Assembly: GCA_030323885.1 (NCBI GenBank) | Contig: CM059186.1 | Span: 29,249,005 to 29,313,004, forward strand | Length of the DNA stretch: 64,000 nt | Origin: Branchipolynoe longqiensis | Taxonomy: Eukaryota; Annelida; Polychaeta; Phyllodocida; Polynoidae | Direction: 5' to 3' | Part shown: positions 10,687-21,150 of the stretch, piece by piece | Position numbering within the stretch: the stretch's first letter is position 1 | How the letters are laid out: the number at the start of each line of letters is the position of its first letter | The notes under the pieces: generated by a model | What the model was told of the DNA's origin: nothing | Databases searched by the model: none | The model's input: only the letters and a program-made list of their open reading frames with translations | Made by a program: the position numbers and the translations under genes

Positions 10687-11284
10687 AGTAAAGAGTTTGG
10701 GGTCGGTGAGGCAGAATAACATAGTGTCGGGCCTACATTAGAGCTATCACAGCTTCGATAGTTGATGGCACATTTAACAATTCCCGTTGATGTGAGTGAG
10801 GCCTGTACCTTCCCTTATACTTCCTGGGTATGCATCAATTGCAAACTGTTGTTGGCGGTTATCTTCATGTGATGTAGGTGATCATTGTAAAATGTCCTAC
10901 TTTGGACAGTTCATAGTGGATGAGTTGAGTAATCACGCTGAATATGTATATGCTGTATAAGAATTATACAAGTATAACAACATGGAATACTATACTATCC
11001 TACCACCCACACACCAGTGATCGGGTGCTGGAACCTCACCCACTCATCTACTGCTCATGCCTCAGCTCCGAAGGTGCCGCCACCGCCTGCGTGCTCACTG
11101 TCCTACTCACTTGCCGCTGAGTCATTCTCTGAAGCTGGGTACCACATATTTGGTCTATAAGTTATGATGCACATAACTAATTCTTTTATTTTTAAATAGT
11201 AAGTAAATTAATTATTGTTGCCTCTTGTTATAACACATGTTAGCAATACTATATGTATTTAATCAATCCCACAAAATCTAATTG
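10687..11284. other. No gene seen; weak D50 motif
   Basis: Single-copy-looking. A D50-like core (GTATAAGAATTATACAAGTATAA) lies at 10953-10979, with nothing else recognisable. Confidence 0.45.
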
Positions 11285-11640
11285 GTTTGTCTCGGCCGGA
11301 GATGAAGCCCACAACCTGCCATATGGGAAGAGGACACTCTACTCGTTAGGATATCCCATCCGGTCACAAAACATTCGCATTACTGAGTAGAGACACAACC
11401 CTACCGGGCACGACCAGATTTTTGTTTTAGTTTTTGTTTGGTTGCACATTAGTTGATTAAGCAGGGGAAATTTCAATCACAGACGATTAGTCTTCCTCAT
11501 TCCACTGCTCCTTCGTTACTCCTAATAACGCTAATATGTAGTGACAAGTATAAACTTTTTAGGCTATTGGTTTGACTTGACCAAAATCCCATGCCCTACC
11601 AAAAAATGGGAGGCCGACGCTCAACCCATTGAATTATACC
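11285..11640 (-). mobile_element. Cluster of SINE remnants
   Basis: Three minus-strand pieces: a SINE-A head (11285-11372), a SINE-B type-2 tail (about 11446-11511, TTAAGCAGGGGAAATTTCAA) and another SINE-A head (11512-11640). They abut, so later copies landed in or beside earlier ones. Confidence 0.7.
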
Positions 11641-11651
11641 CTTAATCCCCC

Positions 11652-11905
11652 CACATGCACATGCACATGCACACGCACACACACATACATGCACATGCAC
11701 ATGCACATGCAAATGCACAAACACATGCACACACATACACACACTCACACACATGCACATGCACACGCACACACACCCACACGCGCATACACACACGCGC
11801 ACACATGCACATGCACACGCACATGCACACGCACGCACACGCACACGCACACACACAGGCACACGCGCACACACACGCACATACCCACACCCACACCCAC
11901 AGGGA
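11652..11905 (+). repeat. (CA)n-rich microsatellite
   Basis: CACATG, CACACG and CACA units for about 250 bp. Spurious frames on both strands arise from it. Confidence 0.95.
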
Positions 11906-12059
11906 AACTGGAATCTGGAAACTGTGGTAATCAGGTTTCGGGAAAACAAGTTTTAACAAATAAAAATACCTTCCAAAAAAATTATAAATTCCAAAATAGT
12001 ATACATGTATAAAAGTATGCATTCTAAAAAATTTATCTGAAAAAATGACATCCAAAACA

Positions 12060-12310
12060 AATTTTAACACAATTTTACGTTAAAGAAAGTATACAGAAAA
12101 AAGTATATTTTCAAACAGAATTATACATTAAAATAATTATATATTCGAACAAATATACATTCACATAATTAATCACTCAAACAAAATGATACATTCAAGC
12201 AGTTATACATTCAATCAATTATGCTTTCAAATAATTGTGCACTCAAATAATTATGCATTCAAATAATTATGCGTTCAACAAATTATACACTCAAACACAA
12301 TTATACGCAC
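12060..12310 (+). repeat. Degenerate tandem repeat, unit about 16 bp
   Basis: ATTCAAATAATTATGC-like units repeated about a dozen times with substitutions and length changes. Confidence 0.7.
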
Positions 12311-12356
12311 TTGCCGTTTCTTTATATCTCACGACAATAATGGTGGACATTAATAA

Positions 12357-12440
12357 ATATGGCAATGGTAGACACACTTGGTACTGGTAGAAACACTTGG
12401 TACTGGTAGAAATACTTGGTACTGGTAGAAACACTGGTTC
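12357..12440 (+). repeat. Tandem repeat, unit about 18 bp
   Basis: Four copies of GTACTGGTAGAAACACTTG with small changes. Confidence 0.8.
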
Positions 12441-12569
12441 TGGTTCTTCGCAGCACATGTAGCTGGTTCAGGTTCACAGATAACACAGTGTTTGGAGAGT
12501 GTGTACGGCAGGCTGATTCCATCTGTTGCATTCTTTAAAGGGGTAGGCTCGGTGTGAATGGTGCCAGGA

Positions 12570-13285
12570 AGGGGACGGTGTGGTGTGGTGTGGTGTGGCT
12601 GAGGGTGCCGCCCGGAAGAGGGGAGGCGGGAGGGGGGAGGGGAAGGGCGGAGGGGGAGGTGGAAGGAGATGGGGGAACAAGGGAGGGGAGGGGAGGGGAT
12701 GGGAGGGGAGTAGGGAGGGGGGAGGAGGGAGGTGGGAGGGGGAGGAGGAAGGGGGAGGGGAGGGTGGGAGGTGAAGGAGGGGAGTGGAGGGGACGAGGGG
12801 AAGGAGGGCAGGGTGTGAGGGGACGGAGGAGAGGGGTTGAGGGGAAGGAGGGGAAGGAGGAGAAGGAGGAGAAGGAGCGGAAGGAGCAGAAGGAGCGGAA
12901 AGAGGGGAAGGAGGGGAGGGGAGTGGGAGGGGGAGAGGCCGAGGGGGGAGGAAAAATGGGTGGGTGGGAGTGGGAGGGAGAGGGAGGTGGATGGGAGGGG
13001 GAAGGGGGTGGCGGGGTGGGGGGACGGGGTCGGGGGTCGGGGGACGGTTCAGTGGGAGGGGGGAAGGGAGGGGGAGAGAATGAGCGAGGGGAAGGGAGGG
13101 GATGGGGTGAAGGGAAGTAGGTGAGGGGATGGAGCGAGAGGATGGAGGGGATGGGATGAGGCCAGGGGAAGGAGGGATGGGGAGTGTGGTGGGTAGGGCG
13201 GAGGGGAGGGGAGAGGAGGAGGGGAGGTGGGGAAGGAGGGGTGGGGGAGGGGAGGGGGAGGAGAGGGGAGAGGGGGAGGGCTCTG
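12570..13285 (+). repeat. Polypurine (GA-rich) tract
   Basis: About 700 bp of GGGAGG, GGAGGA and AGGGGA words with very few pyrimidines on the plus strand. It can adopt triplex (H-DNA) structure. Frames rich in G, R and E over it are compositional. Confidence 0.9.
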
Positions 13286-13494
13286 CACTATGGGCACAGT
13301 TGGTGGCTGCACGAGAGCTCCATTAGCTGAATGAGGGAGATGTGGATGGGGCAGGATGAAAGGGATTATCAGCGGCTAAGTAGATGCAAGCATAAGTATT
13401 GTGCCCGGCTACTGCCCTCAATTATGTATCCATTATCTGCGACAAACCCCACTCTCGTCTGTAGCCAACTATCCAGAATGGAGCTTCACTTCCG

Positions 13495-13560
13495 GTCACA
13501 TGCAGTCGGAAGCCGTCCTGATATGACCTTCGATGTTGCTAGGACGTAAAGCAAACACCA
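13495..13560 (+). mobile_element. SINE-A tail fragment
   Basis: GTCCTGATATGACCTTCGATG...CTAGGACGTAAAGC, preceded by CAGTCGGAAG, which resembles the upstream SINE body. No clear TSD. Confidence 0.6.
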
Positions 13561-13599
13561 ACCCACACAAACCCACTCTTGTCACCTAACTGTGGTGTT

Positions 13600-13900
13600 C
13601 TCTGTGGCGGAGTGGTTAGAGTGTCGGACTTTTTTCTAGGTCGGACTCCTAATCTGAATGTCGGTGGTTCAATTCCCTTTGCAGCCACCTATGCAAATTT
13701 GGATTTCCACCGCTGTGTATAACTTACAGCGTCATCATAGGCAAGTTACTCTCATACCATGTCTATGTGGTGTGGGAGGTTAAAAATCCCTTGGGTCGGT
13801 AAAAGTGTAGGCTCGGGCTTTCTATCGACAAACTGTCTAATGGTGAAAACAAGTCTATTCAGACTTATCCATAATAGGCAGTATAAATCTTCAAGGCAAG
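13600..13900 (+). mobile_element. SINE-B, type-1 tail
   Basis: tRNA-like head CTCTGTGGCGGAGTGGTTAG, a duplicated anticodon-arm block (CGGACTTTTTTCTAGG then TCGGACTCCTAATCT), B box GGTGGTTCAATTCCC. The body contains AATTTGGATTTCCACCGC and TATGTGGTGTGGGAGG. The type-1 tail is AACTGTCTAATGGTGAAAAC to TATAAATCTTCAA. Confidence 0.85.
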
Positions 13901-14292
13901 GAACTGGCAACAGCTCCTCGTGAAGCCTTTCCTAGATCAGTATATATACATAATATTATTGTAGATTTTGAAATATAGGTACACATTACATGCATGGGCT
14001 GTACCGCGCTATCAGGGTCCTTCTTTGAAACTCGGTACCACTTTTGTGACATGGAAGCCAAAAGTGAAAACATTCCAAATAATATCAGAAAACATTCCAA
14101 ATAATATCAGAACCCATATTCGTAAGGGTGATTGCATCAGGGATCCTAGGTAGTGTAATGGATGGCATGCTAGTCTGAGAATGGCAAGTAGCGTGGGTTT
14201 GAATCCTCCTCTAGGCGCAATGCTTCCTACTTTCAACGCGACTACAATAATGGTTGCTGTGACCAGGACCCTGTACAAACTAGTCGCTGTAT

Positions 14293-14605
14293 TTTATTTT
14301 TGGTCCATTAGTTGTTTAAGCAGGGGAAATTTCAGTCATAGACGACTGGTCTTCCTCATTCCACTGCTGGTCGATAGAAAGCCAGAGCCTACACTTTTAC
14401 CGACTCAAGGGATTTTTAACCTCCCACACCACATAGACATGGTATGAGAGCAACCGGCCTTTGATGACGCTGTAAGTTATACACAGCGGTAGAAATCCAA
14501 ATTGGCAGAGCTGGGGGCACGGGGAATCGAACCGCTGACCCTCAGATTAGGAGTCTGACCTAGAAAAAAGTCAGACACTCTAACCACTGCGCCACAGAGA
14601 ATGCG
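14293..14605 (-). mobile_element. SINE-B, type-2 tail, nested in SINE-C
   Basis: On minus: head GGCGCAGTGGTTAGAGTGTC, the same body as type 1, but after CTTTCTATCGACC the tail switches to AGCAGTGGAATGAGGAAGAC and ends TTAAACAACTAATGGACC. Confidence 0.85.
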
Positions 14606-14709
14606 ACATGTATGGCTATTGAAAATACCCTGTGTATTCATATATCTAAGTGTATTTATTTCCTGCATGTATGTAATTGTAAGCATTAAACAACTTACGG
14701 ACATAGCAT

Positions 14710-15017
14710 GTATGTTCCAATCGACGCACACTGTGCGAGTGCAGACACATGGATGCTCGTCTATTCAAAGTAAAAGAATTTCATGGATTTGGTTTTGTCG
14801 TGCCTCTGAAATGAAGTGGGATCGTCTTATTTTATGTGCATTCAGTCTGAATGTGATCGTAAATTTTGATTTGTTTTTGTCGTCTCTCTGAAATAAAGTG
14901 GGATTGTCTTATTTTATGCGCATTCAATCTGAATATGATCGTAAATTTGTGCGTGCTTTCAATCTTGAAATGCGGTGTGTGCTTCGATTGGGTAGCATGC
15001 TTCTATTGGGACATATT
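14710..15017 (+). mobile_element. MITE-M with internal 75-bp duplication
   Basis: Short TIRs TATGTTCCAATCGACGCA and TTCTATTGGGACATA. The body has two tandem copies of a ~75-bp block (CGTGCCTCTGAAATGAAGTG ... GATCGTAAATTT). A relative with the same duplication sits at 53742-54060 in the opposite orientation. Confidence 0.7.
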
Positions 15018-15096
15018 CGGTAAACTATTTAAAGACTTACAAATCTAAGGGGGAGAGAGTAGTAGTCTGCACTAACTTCTGAAACAAGGTGATTGC

Positions 15097-15207
15097 ATAG
15101 GGGCGCCTAGGTAATGTAATGGTCAGCATGCAAGCCCGACAATGGCAAGAACTGTGGGTTTGGAGAAGGTTCTTGCTGCAATAGTTCCAATTTCCATCAC
15201 ATTGAAT
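15097..15207 (+). mobile_element. SINE-C head directly after a SINE-C tail
   Basis: CGCCTAGGTAATGTAATGGTC head, degraded B box, then a TTCCAATTTCCATCAC body. It follows the tail of the copy ending at 15090 with the linker GGTGATTGCAT, the same head-to-tail arrangement as at 36.1 and 56.1 kb. Confidence 0.65.
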
Positions 15208-15497
15208 ATATATATATATAATATACATTTCAGAATCCTGAAATGTAGAGCTTTATGCCTGCCATAGGCATAACCTGATCAAAGTTCAAGTCGCCAGTTG
15301 TCAGGTGACAGTCCCATGAGTTCCAGTACAGCGATGCCGGTTAGAGCTATGCATGAGCATCATACCCATCAATCTCAAATCGCTCTACCCCTCGCTCCCC
15401 CATTTGGCTGCCAGTCTTCCGCCCTGAAGCAGATAGAGCCTCTGACTGTGCACAAACTAGTGTGTACACAGCTCTCTTAGTCTTACACTCATATATA

Positions 15498-15673
15498 CAG
15501 TAAAACCTCTCTAACTGACCATCTCCACAGATCGACCACTCCCCTATATCGATAGCTTTATTTGGGTCACAACAATACCATTGCCACCATATTCTAACTC
15601 TCTAAACCGACCACCTCCCTAAATGGACCACTTAAAGTCGGTCCTAAGGTTGGTCGATTTAGAGAGGTTTTAC
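15498..15673. mobile_element. POGO-1 MITE
   Basis: CAGTAAAACCTCTCTAACTG at the left and GATTTAGAGAGGTTTTACTG at the right, each flanked by TA. Internal copies of CCGACCACCTCC make extra inverted segments. Confidence 0.85.
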
Positions 15674-15682
15674 TGTATGTAT

Positions 15683-15875
15683 AAAGTAAAACCTCTCTAA
15701 ATCGACCAACCATGGAACCTACTTTAAAGTGTCTATTTAAGGTGGTGGTCGGTTTCGGGAGTTTTTTTTATCATTACAATAATATTGTACGGGCTATTGT
15801 TTGGGACCCAAATAAAGCGATCGATATAGGGGAGTTGTCCATCTGTGGAGGTGGTCGGTTTAAGAGGTTCTACTG
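15683..15875. mobile_element. POGO-1 MITE, inverted neighbour
   Basis: AGTAAAACCTCTCTAAATCG to GGTTTAAGAGGTTCTACTG, inverted with respect to the copy ending 10 bp upstream. The pair forms a long imperfect palindrome. Confidence 0.8.
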
Positions 15876-16199
15876 TATATGTGTATGTATACATATAAAT
15901 ATGTGTGCATATATATTTATAATATATATACCCCCTTTTATATATGCACATATTATACACTGGTGTCTATTGCATCTGCAGTTCAAATGCCTTCTCCCAG
16001 GATAACCCCACTCTCACAATTCACATCGCTTGTAGTCCATTTCAACACACTGCTGCTATATCAATAAAGGACTCTGAGTTCACAATAACATATATGCTAG
16101 TGAATGTAAATGTGTCCTGTCCGTTGGGAGGTGACGAGTGAGTAGCCTGGGTGTAACATATCATCGGGCGACAGTGTTACACGGGTCTAGGAGATAGAG

Positions 16200-16347
16200 T
16201 AATCCATATCAGGATGGGTACCGACTTGTGAGAGTGCGCACTGATGACGACTTAATAGTGCTTCCCCCTGGGAGACCAGGCCACCAGCAGCACCAAGACC
16301 TGATATCCCAATCAGTCACATTACCGTGACACTGAGCCAACCATTTA
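16200..16347 (-). mobile_element. SINE-A fragment
   Basis: Middle part of the body on minus (GGTTGGCTCAGTGTCACGG to GGTACCCATCCTGATATGG). Both ends are missing. Confidence 0.75.
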
Positions 16348-16845
16348 GTAAATGTACATAAATGCGGCTGACAAAACATGTCCAATGTGGCTTACACAGG
16401 GTTAGTGCAGCAGTCGGCGAGGTGGGCGGTGTATTTATTGATAGGTGAATGGGATATGCTGAGAGAATACTGGCCTTCCATACATTTATATTCACATAAA
16501 TTCTTATGCGTCATATACATATATATTTTATATATCATATTTATGTGAGTAATATCCAGGAGATGTGCCACACCTAATTCTCGCCCCTCCCATAAAATAT
16601 ACTGTTTTTTCTCTAGTTGTGTCAATGCGAAACTAGTTTCTAGAAACAATCTTACTCAGAGTTTCTAAACAAAAAGAAGAATAAAATAGTGATGTGACAG
16701 TAATGTATGTAAATCGACTTACCTGCATGGCCAGTCCAAATATGGAAGCAATGAAAGAAAAACCAGAACATTCATGTAGAGAATATTTACAGAACAAACA
16801 TCAATGTGAAGTATGGGTTGGACTTGATACCTTGAAATTCATGGA
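16348..16845. other. No gene seen
   Basis: AT-rich, single-copy-looking. The 85-codon minus frame at 16392-16649 has no recognisable motif. Confidence 0.4.
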
Positions 16846-17015
16846 AAGTGTGATAATGACATGTATAACAATGATAATAATGATAATAACAGTAATAATA
16901 ACATCAATATTAATAATCATAACCATAACATTCATAATAATTATTGTACTAATGATAATAACGATAATAAACATAATGATCATCATACTCATAACATATG
17001 TAATAATCATAAAGG
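16846..17015 (+). repeat. (ATA/ATG)n trinucleotide-like tract
   Basis: ATAATAATGATAATAACA-type degenerate repeat. It gives isoleucine/methionine-rich pseudo-frames on both strands. Confidence 0.9.
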
Positions 17016-17025
17016 TATCCTTGTA

Positions 17026-17115
17026 AGGGAAGCGCTATGAAGTCGCCACGAGTTCGAAGTTAGTATCCCACCTCATATTGCCCAAGATGTTGCTAGTTCA
17101 TAAAACCCCAAGAAA
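17026..17115 (+). mobile_element. SINE-A 3' fragment
   Basis: CTATGAAGTCGCCACGAGT, then diverged GTATCC...GATGTTGCTAG and AAAACCCCAAG. Strongly decayed. Confidence 0.55.
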
Positions 17116-17149
17116 TAAAACAAATAACCTACAAACACACACATAAGTT

Positions 17150-18325
17150 AAGTAGACAGACGACACACATCAGACACAGCGACATGCAGAAACACACAGA
17201 GACACACAGAGACACACATAGACACACACATAGACACAGAGACATACAGAGACACACAGAGACACAGGGACACACATAGACACACATAGCCACAAAGACA
17301 CACCGAGACACACCTATACACACAGCCACTCATATACACATAAACACACAGAGACACACAGAGACACACAGATACAGACATATACACACAGAGACACACA
17401 GAGAAAAATGGCGACACATGGAGACACACACAGATGCACATAGACACACAGAGACACACATAGACACACATATACACACAGAGACACACATAAACACCCA
17501 GAGACACATGGAGACACACAAAGAAAACGGAGACACACATAGACACACATATACACACATATACACACATATACACACATATACACATAGAGATACACAT
17601 ATACACACATATACACACATATACACACATATACACACAGAGATACACATAAACACACATAGCCACATATACACATAGATACACATATAGACACATAGAC
17701 ACACATAGACACACAAAGACACACATACCCCACAAAGACACACATACCCACACAGAGACACACGGAGAGACACAGAGACATATGGAGACACACGGAGACA
17801 CACAGAGACACACAGAGATACACGGAGACACACGGATACACACGGAGACACATGGAGACACATGGAGACACACGGAGGCACACGGAGACACACGGAGACA
17901 CCCCTACCCATACAGAGACATACGGAGACATACGGAGACACACGGAGACACACGGAGACACACGGAGACACACGGAGACAAACGGAGACATGCAGAGACA
18001 CACATAAACGCACATAGACGCACAGAGTCACACAGAGACACACAGAGACACACAGGGACGCACATAGACACACAGAGACACACGGAGACACAGAGACAGG
18101 CATATGCACACGGAGACACGCAGAGACACACGGAGACACACGGAGACACACAGAGACACACAGAGACACACAGAGACACACAGAGACGCACAGAGACACG
18201 CAGAGACACACAGAGACACACAGAGAGACATACCCACACAGAGACACACAGAGACACACAGAGACGCCCAGGGACACACTGAGACACCTAGAAAACGCAG
18301 AGACACACAGAAACACACAGACCAG
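17150..18325 (+). repeat. (GAGACACACA)n array, 10-bp period
   Basis: About 1.2 kb of decamers GAGACACACA, with TAGACACACA, TATACACACA and GGAGACACAC variants arranged in blocks (TATACACACA near 17540-17640, GGAGACACAC near 17780-18000). Ten bases is close to one helical turn. The long minus frames (up to 408 codons, C/V/S-rich) are shadows of it. Confidence 0.95.
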
Positions 18326-18756
18326 TCCCCTCCCCATCTCTCCGTTCCTTCCTTGTTTACCATTCCCTCCTGCGCCCAATTCCATTTGTAAATTATGACC
18401 GTCCTTAAAGGAACAGGCGTTACTTGAGCCAGTTATTTTCACAGGAATTGTTATTTCTTTCTCCGATTGCCTGCCTATAAGGGGGCGCGCTCGCCACCTG
18501 GTGGGCCATTCCAGCACTACTGGGGCGGGGTTATTGCACCGCGCATGGGCACGCAATCATTTCCGGTGTAGGCATGTTGGTGGCATTAAAGTTGCTATTT
18601 TAGGATTGTTTATTTATCCGAACATAGGTAAGCGGGTGTGAATCAATAAAGTGCTGCATGCAGGTTGGCTTACTGACCGAGGGTTCAACCGGGGCCTTTT
18701 TGTAACCAGCGCTGTGTACAAGTACCTCGGGGGACTGCAGTCGGTGCGTTGCTGTT
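18326..18756. other. No gene seen; CTCF-like site
   Basis: 18491-18504 on minus reads CCACCAGGTGGCGA, one mismatch from the CTCF core CCASYAGRKGGCRS. The rest is unrecognised. Confidence 0.4.
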
Positions 18757-20302
18757 GTGCACATGTGTCTATTTTGGTCTGATGTACCAGGTTATATAGT
18801 TCACATGTGTGTGTTTTGGTGGGGCATACCAGGTTATATAGTTGACATGTGTATGTTTTGGTGGTGTGTACCAGGTTATATAGGTCATATGTGTCTATAG
18901 TGATGTGGTGTATCAGGTTATATAGTTCACATGTGTGTGGTTTGGTGGGGCATACCAGGTTATATAGTTCACATGTGTGTGTTTTGGTGGGGTGTATCAG
19001 GTTATATAGTTCACATGTGTGTGGTTTGGTGGGGCGTACCAGGTTATATAGTTCACACGTGTGTGTTTTGGTGGTGCGTACCAGGTTATATAGTTGACAT
19101 GTGTATGTTTTGGTGTGGTGTACCAGGTTATATAGTTCACATGTGTGTGTGTTGGTGGGGCGTACCAGGTTATATAGTTCACATGTGTGTGTTTTGGTGG
19201 GGCGTACCAGGTTATGTAGTTCACATGTGTGTGGTTTGGTGGGGTGTACCAGGTTATATAGTTCACATGTGTGTTTTTCTGGGGTGTACCAGGTTATATA
19301 GTTCACATGTGTGTGTTTTTCTGGGGTGTACCAGGTTATATAGTTGACATGTGTGTGTTTTGGTGGGGCATACCAGGTTATATAGTTGACATGTGTGTGT
19401 TTTGGTGGGGTGTACCAGGTTATGTAGTTCACATTTGTGTGTTTTGCTGGGGTGTACCAGGTTATATAGTTGACATGTTTGTGTTTTTGTGGGGCATACC
19501 AGGTTATATAGTTGACATGTGTGTGTTTTGGTGGGGTGTACCAGGTTATATAGTTCACACGTGTGTGTTTTGCTGGGGTGTACCAGGTTATATAGTTCAC
19601 ATGTGTGTGTTTTGGTGGGGCGTACCAGGTTATATAGTTGACATGTGTGTGTTTTGGTGGGGCATACCAGGTTATATAGTTGACATGTGTGTGTTTTGGT
19701 GGGGTGTACCAGGTTATATAGTTCACATTTGTGTGTTTTGGTGGGGTGTACCAGGTTATATAGTTCACATGTGTGTGTTTTTGTGGGGCGTACCAGGTTA
19801 TATAGTTCACATGTGTGTGTTTTGGTGGGGTGTACCAGGTTATATAGTTCACATTTGTGTGTTTTGGTGGGGCATACCAGGTTATATAGTTCACATGTGT
19901 GTGTTTTGGTGGTGTGTACCAGGTTATATAGTTCACACGTGTGTGTTTTGGTGGGGTGGACCAGGTTATATAGTTCACATGTGTGTGTTTTGGTGTGGTG
20001 TACCAGGTTATATAGTTCACATGTGTGTGTTTTGGTGATGCGTACCAGGTTATATAGTTCACATGTGTCTCTTTTGGTGGTGTGTACCAGGTTATATCGT
20101 TCACACGTGTGTGTTTTGGTGGGGTATTCCAGGCTTTGTGGTTCACAAGTGTCTGTTTTGATGGGGGTGTACCACGCCATGTGGTGCATATATGTCTGAT
20201 TTGGGGTGGTGTAGCAGTGTAGTTCACAAGTGCCTGTTTGTGTGGGGTGTACCAGTCTATGTAGTTCGCAAGTGCCTGTTTGTGTGGGGTGTACCATTCT
20301 AT
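18757..20302 (+). repeat. 42-bp minisatellite, about 37 units
   Basis: Unit parts: TGTACCAGGTTATATAGTT, CACATGTGTGTGTTTTGG, TGGGG. Variants: TTCACAT or TTGACAT, GGGGTGT, GGGGCGT or GGGGCAT. Edge units (after 20120) are strongly diverged while the core is homogeneous. A TTGACAT/GGGGCAT block recurs at 19344 and 19638, 294 bp or seven units apart, so there is higher-order structure. The unit is 14 codons long, keeping several frames open. Confidence 0.95.
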
Positions 20303-20994
20303 AATGATGCTTCTTTTGGACTATGCCGTGTTAAATTGACTTCCTTCGGTGCAGCAATATATTTACTGAGCGCACTAGTATCTAACTCGGCTGTGTGTGT
20401 CGGATCAAATCGAATCTAGAGAAGTGTTTACCATTTCACAATGTATCGCTTTCATCGGACTATGAAGCCCTATGTACACATTTAGTTCCATTTTGAGATA
20501 GAAATCACATGTAGTTTCACATCGTCTTGATATGAGAGGTCTCCATGCTTTTAACCATCTGTGAAGCCCATTATACCGGTTGTTTTATCACCGGCCTCTT
20601 TGTGTGTACATACCATCCCCGCCTCCCGTCGCCCAACCGCGGTTGGTTGTCTCCCCACTTTTTCGGTGTCTTTCTTTTTGCTTTTTGTTTTTGTCAGACA
20701 GGCGCCCGACTATATAACGCCCTGTTGTAATCTCGACTAGCGGCGGATAGTGCCGTCGTAAGGACCGTGCTTCGGTTTGGGACCAAGTGAGCAGTTATTG
20801 TTTGCGCTAATCGATACCGAGTTGCTGATTAGCGGCGCTGCTTGTTGCGATAAGTCTCCAACAGCAGTCGTTAACAAAAAAGACAGCGCCAAGGCGCCGG
20901 AAAGGGGCACGGCGCGTTTTCAGCAGGGCTGGCCTTTAACGGTTCCCCAAGGAACACAGCCCCCACGCACGGTGCCGCCTTGCTCCACGCCGCC
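20303..20994. other. No gene seen; possible TATA element
   Basis: CGACTATATAACGCC at 20707-20721 resembles a TATA box in GC-rich surroundings. Nothing downstream supports a transcript, so it is noted only as a possibility. Confidence 0.2.
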
Positions 20995-21150
20995 CCGTGC
21001 AGCCCCGCGTAGCCCCGCACAGCCTTGCGCAGCCCCGCGCAGCCCCGCGCAGCCCCGCGCAGGCCCGCGCAGCCCCGCGCAGCCCCGCGCAGGCCCGCGC
21101 AGCCCCGCGCAGCCCCGCGCAGCCCCGCGCAGGCGCGCGCAGCCCCCACA
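20995..21150 (+). repeat. (GCGCAGCCCC)n decamer array
   Basis: About 15 units of GCGCAGCCCC or GCGCAGGCCC. Confidence 0.9.

Larger units (their letters stand above)
14138..15090 (+). mobile_element. SINE-C interrupted by two insertions
   Basis: The SINE-C head (TAGTGTAATGGATGGCATGC, B box GGGTTTGAATCC) and body run from 14138 to 14292. The element resumes at 14607-14706 (TATGTAATTGTAAGC) and again at about 15018-15090 (AGTAGTCTGCAC). The gaps hold a SINE-B (14293-14605, minus) and a MITE-M (14710-15017). Confidence 0.75.

Noticed and set aside
12554..13120. 188-codon G/E/R-rich plus frame
   Set aside because: Polypurine tract; stop codons need T, which is nearly absent.
17148..18556. Long C/V/S-rich minus frames (up to 408 codons)
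   Set aside because: Reverse complement of the GAGACACACA array; three frames are open in parallel.
18614..20227. 537-codon minus-strand open frame with 14-residue repeats
   Set aside because: The 42-bp minisatellite unit is a multiple of three without stops in several frames on both strands, so openness is automatic. There are no exon signals or non-repeat domain.
18757..20302. CRISPR array
   Set aside because: Units are contiguous 42-bp near-copies with no unique spacers and no cas genes, in a eukaryotic context.
20707..20721. TATA-box promoter for a host gene
   Set aside because: No downstream exon or transcript evidence; one short match is expected by chance.
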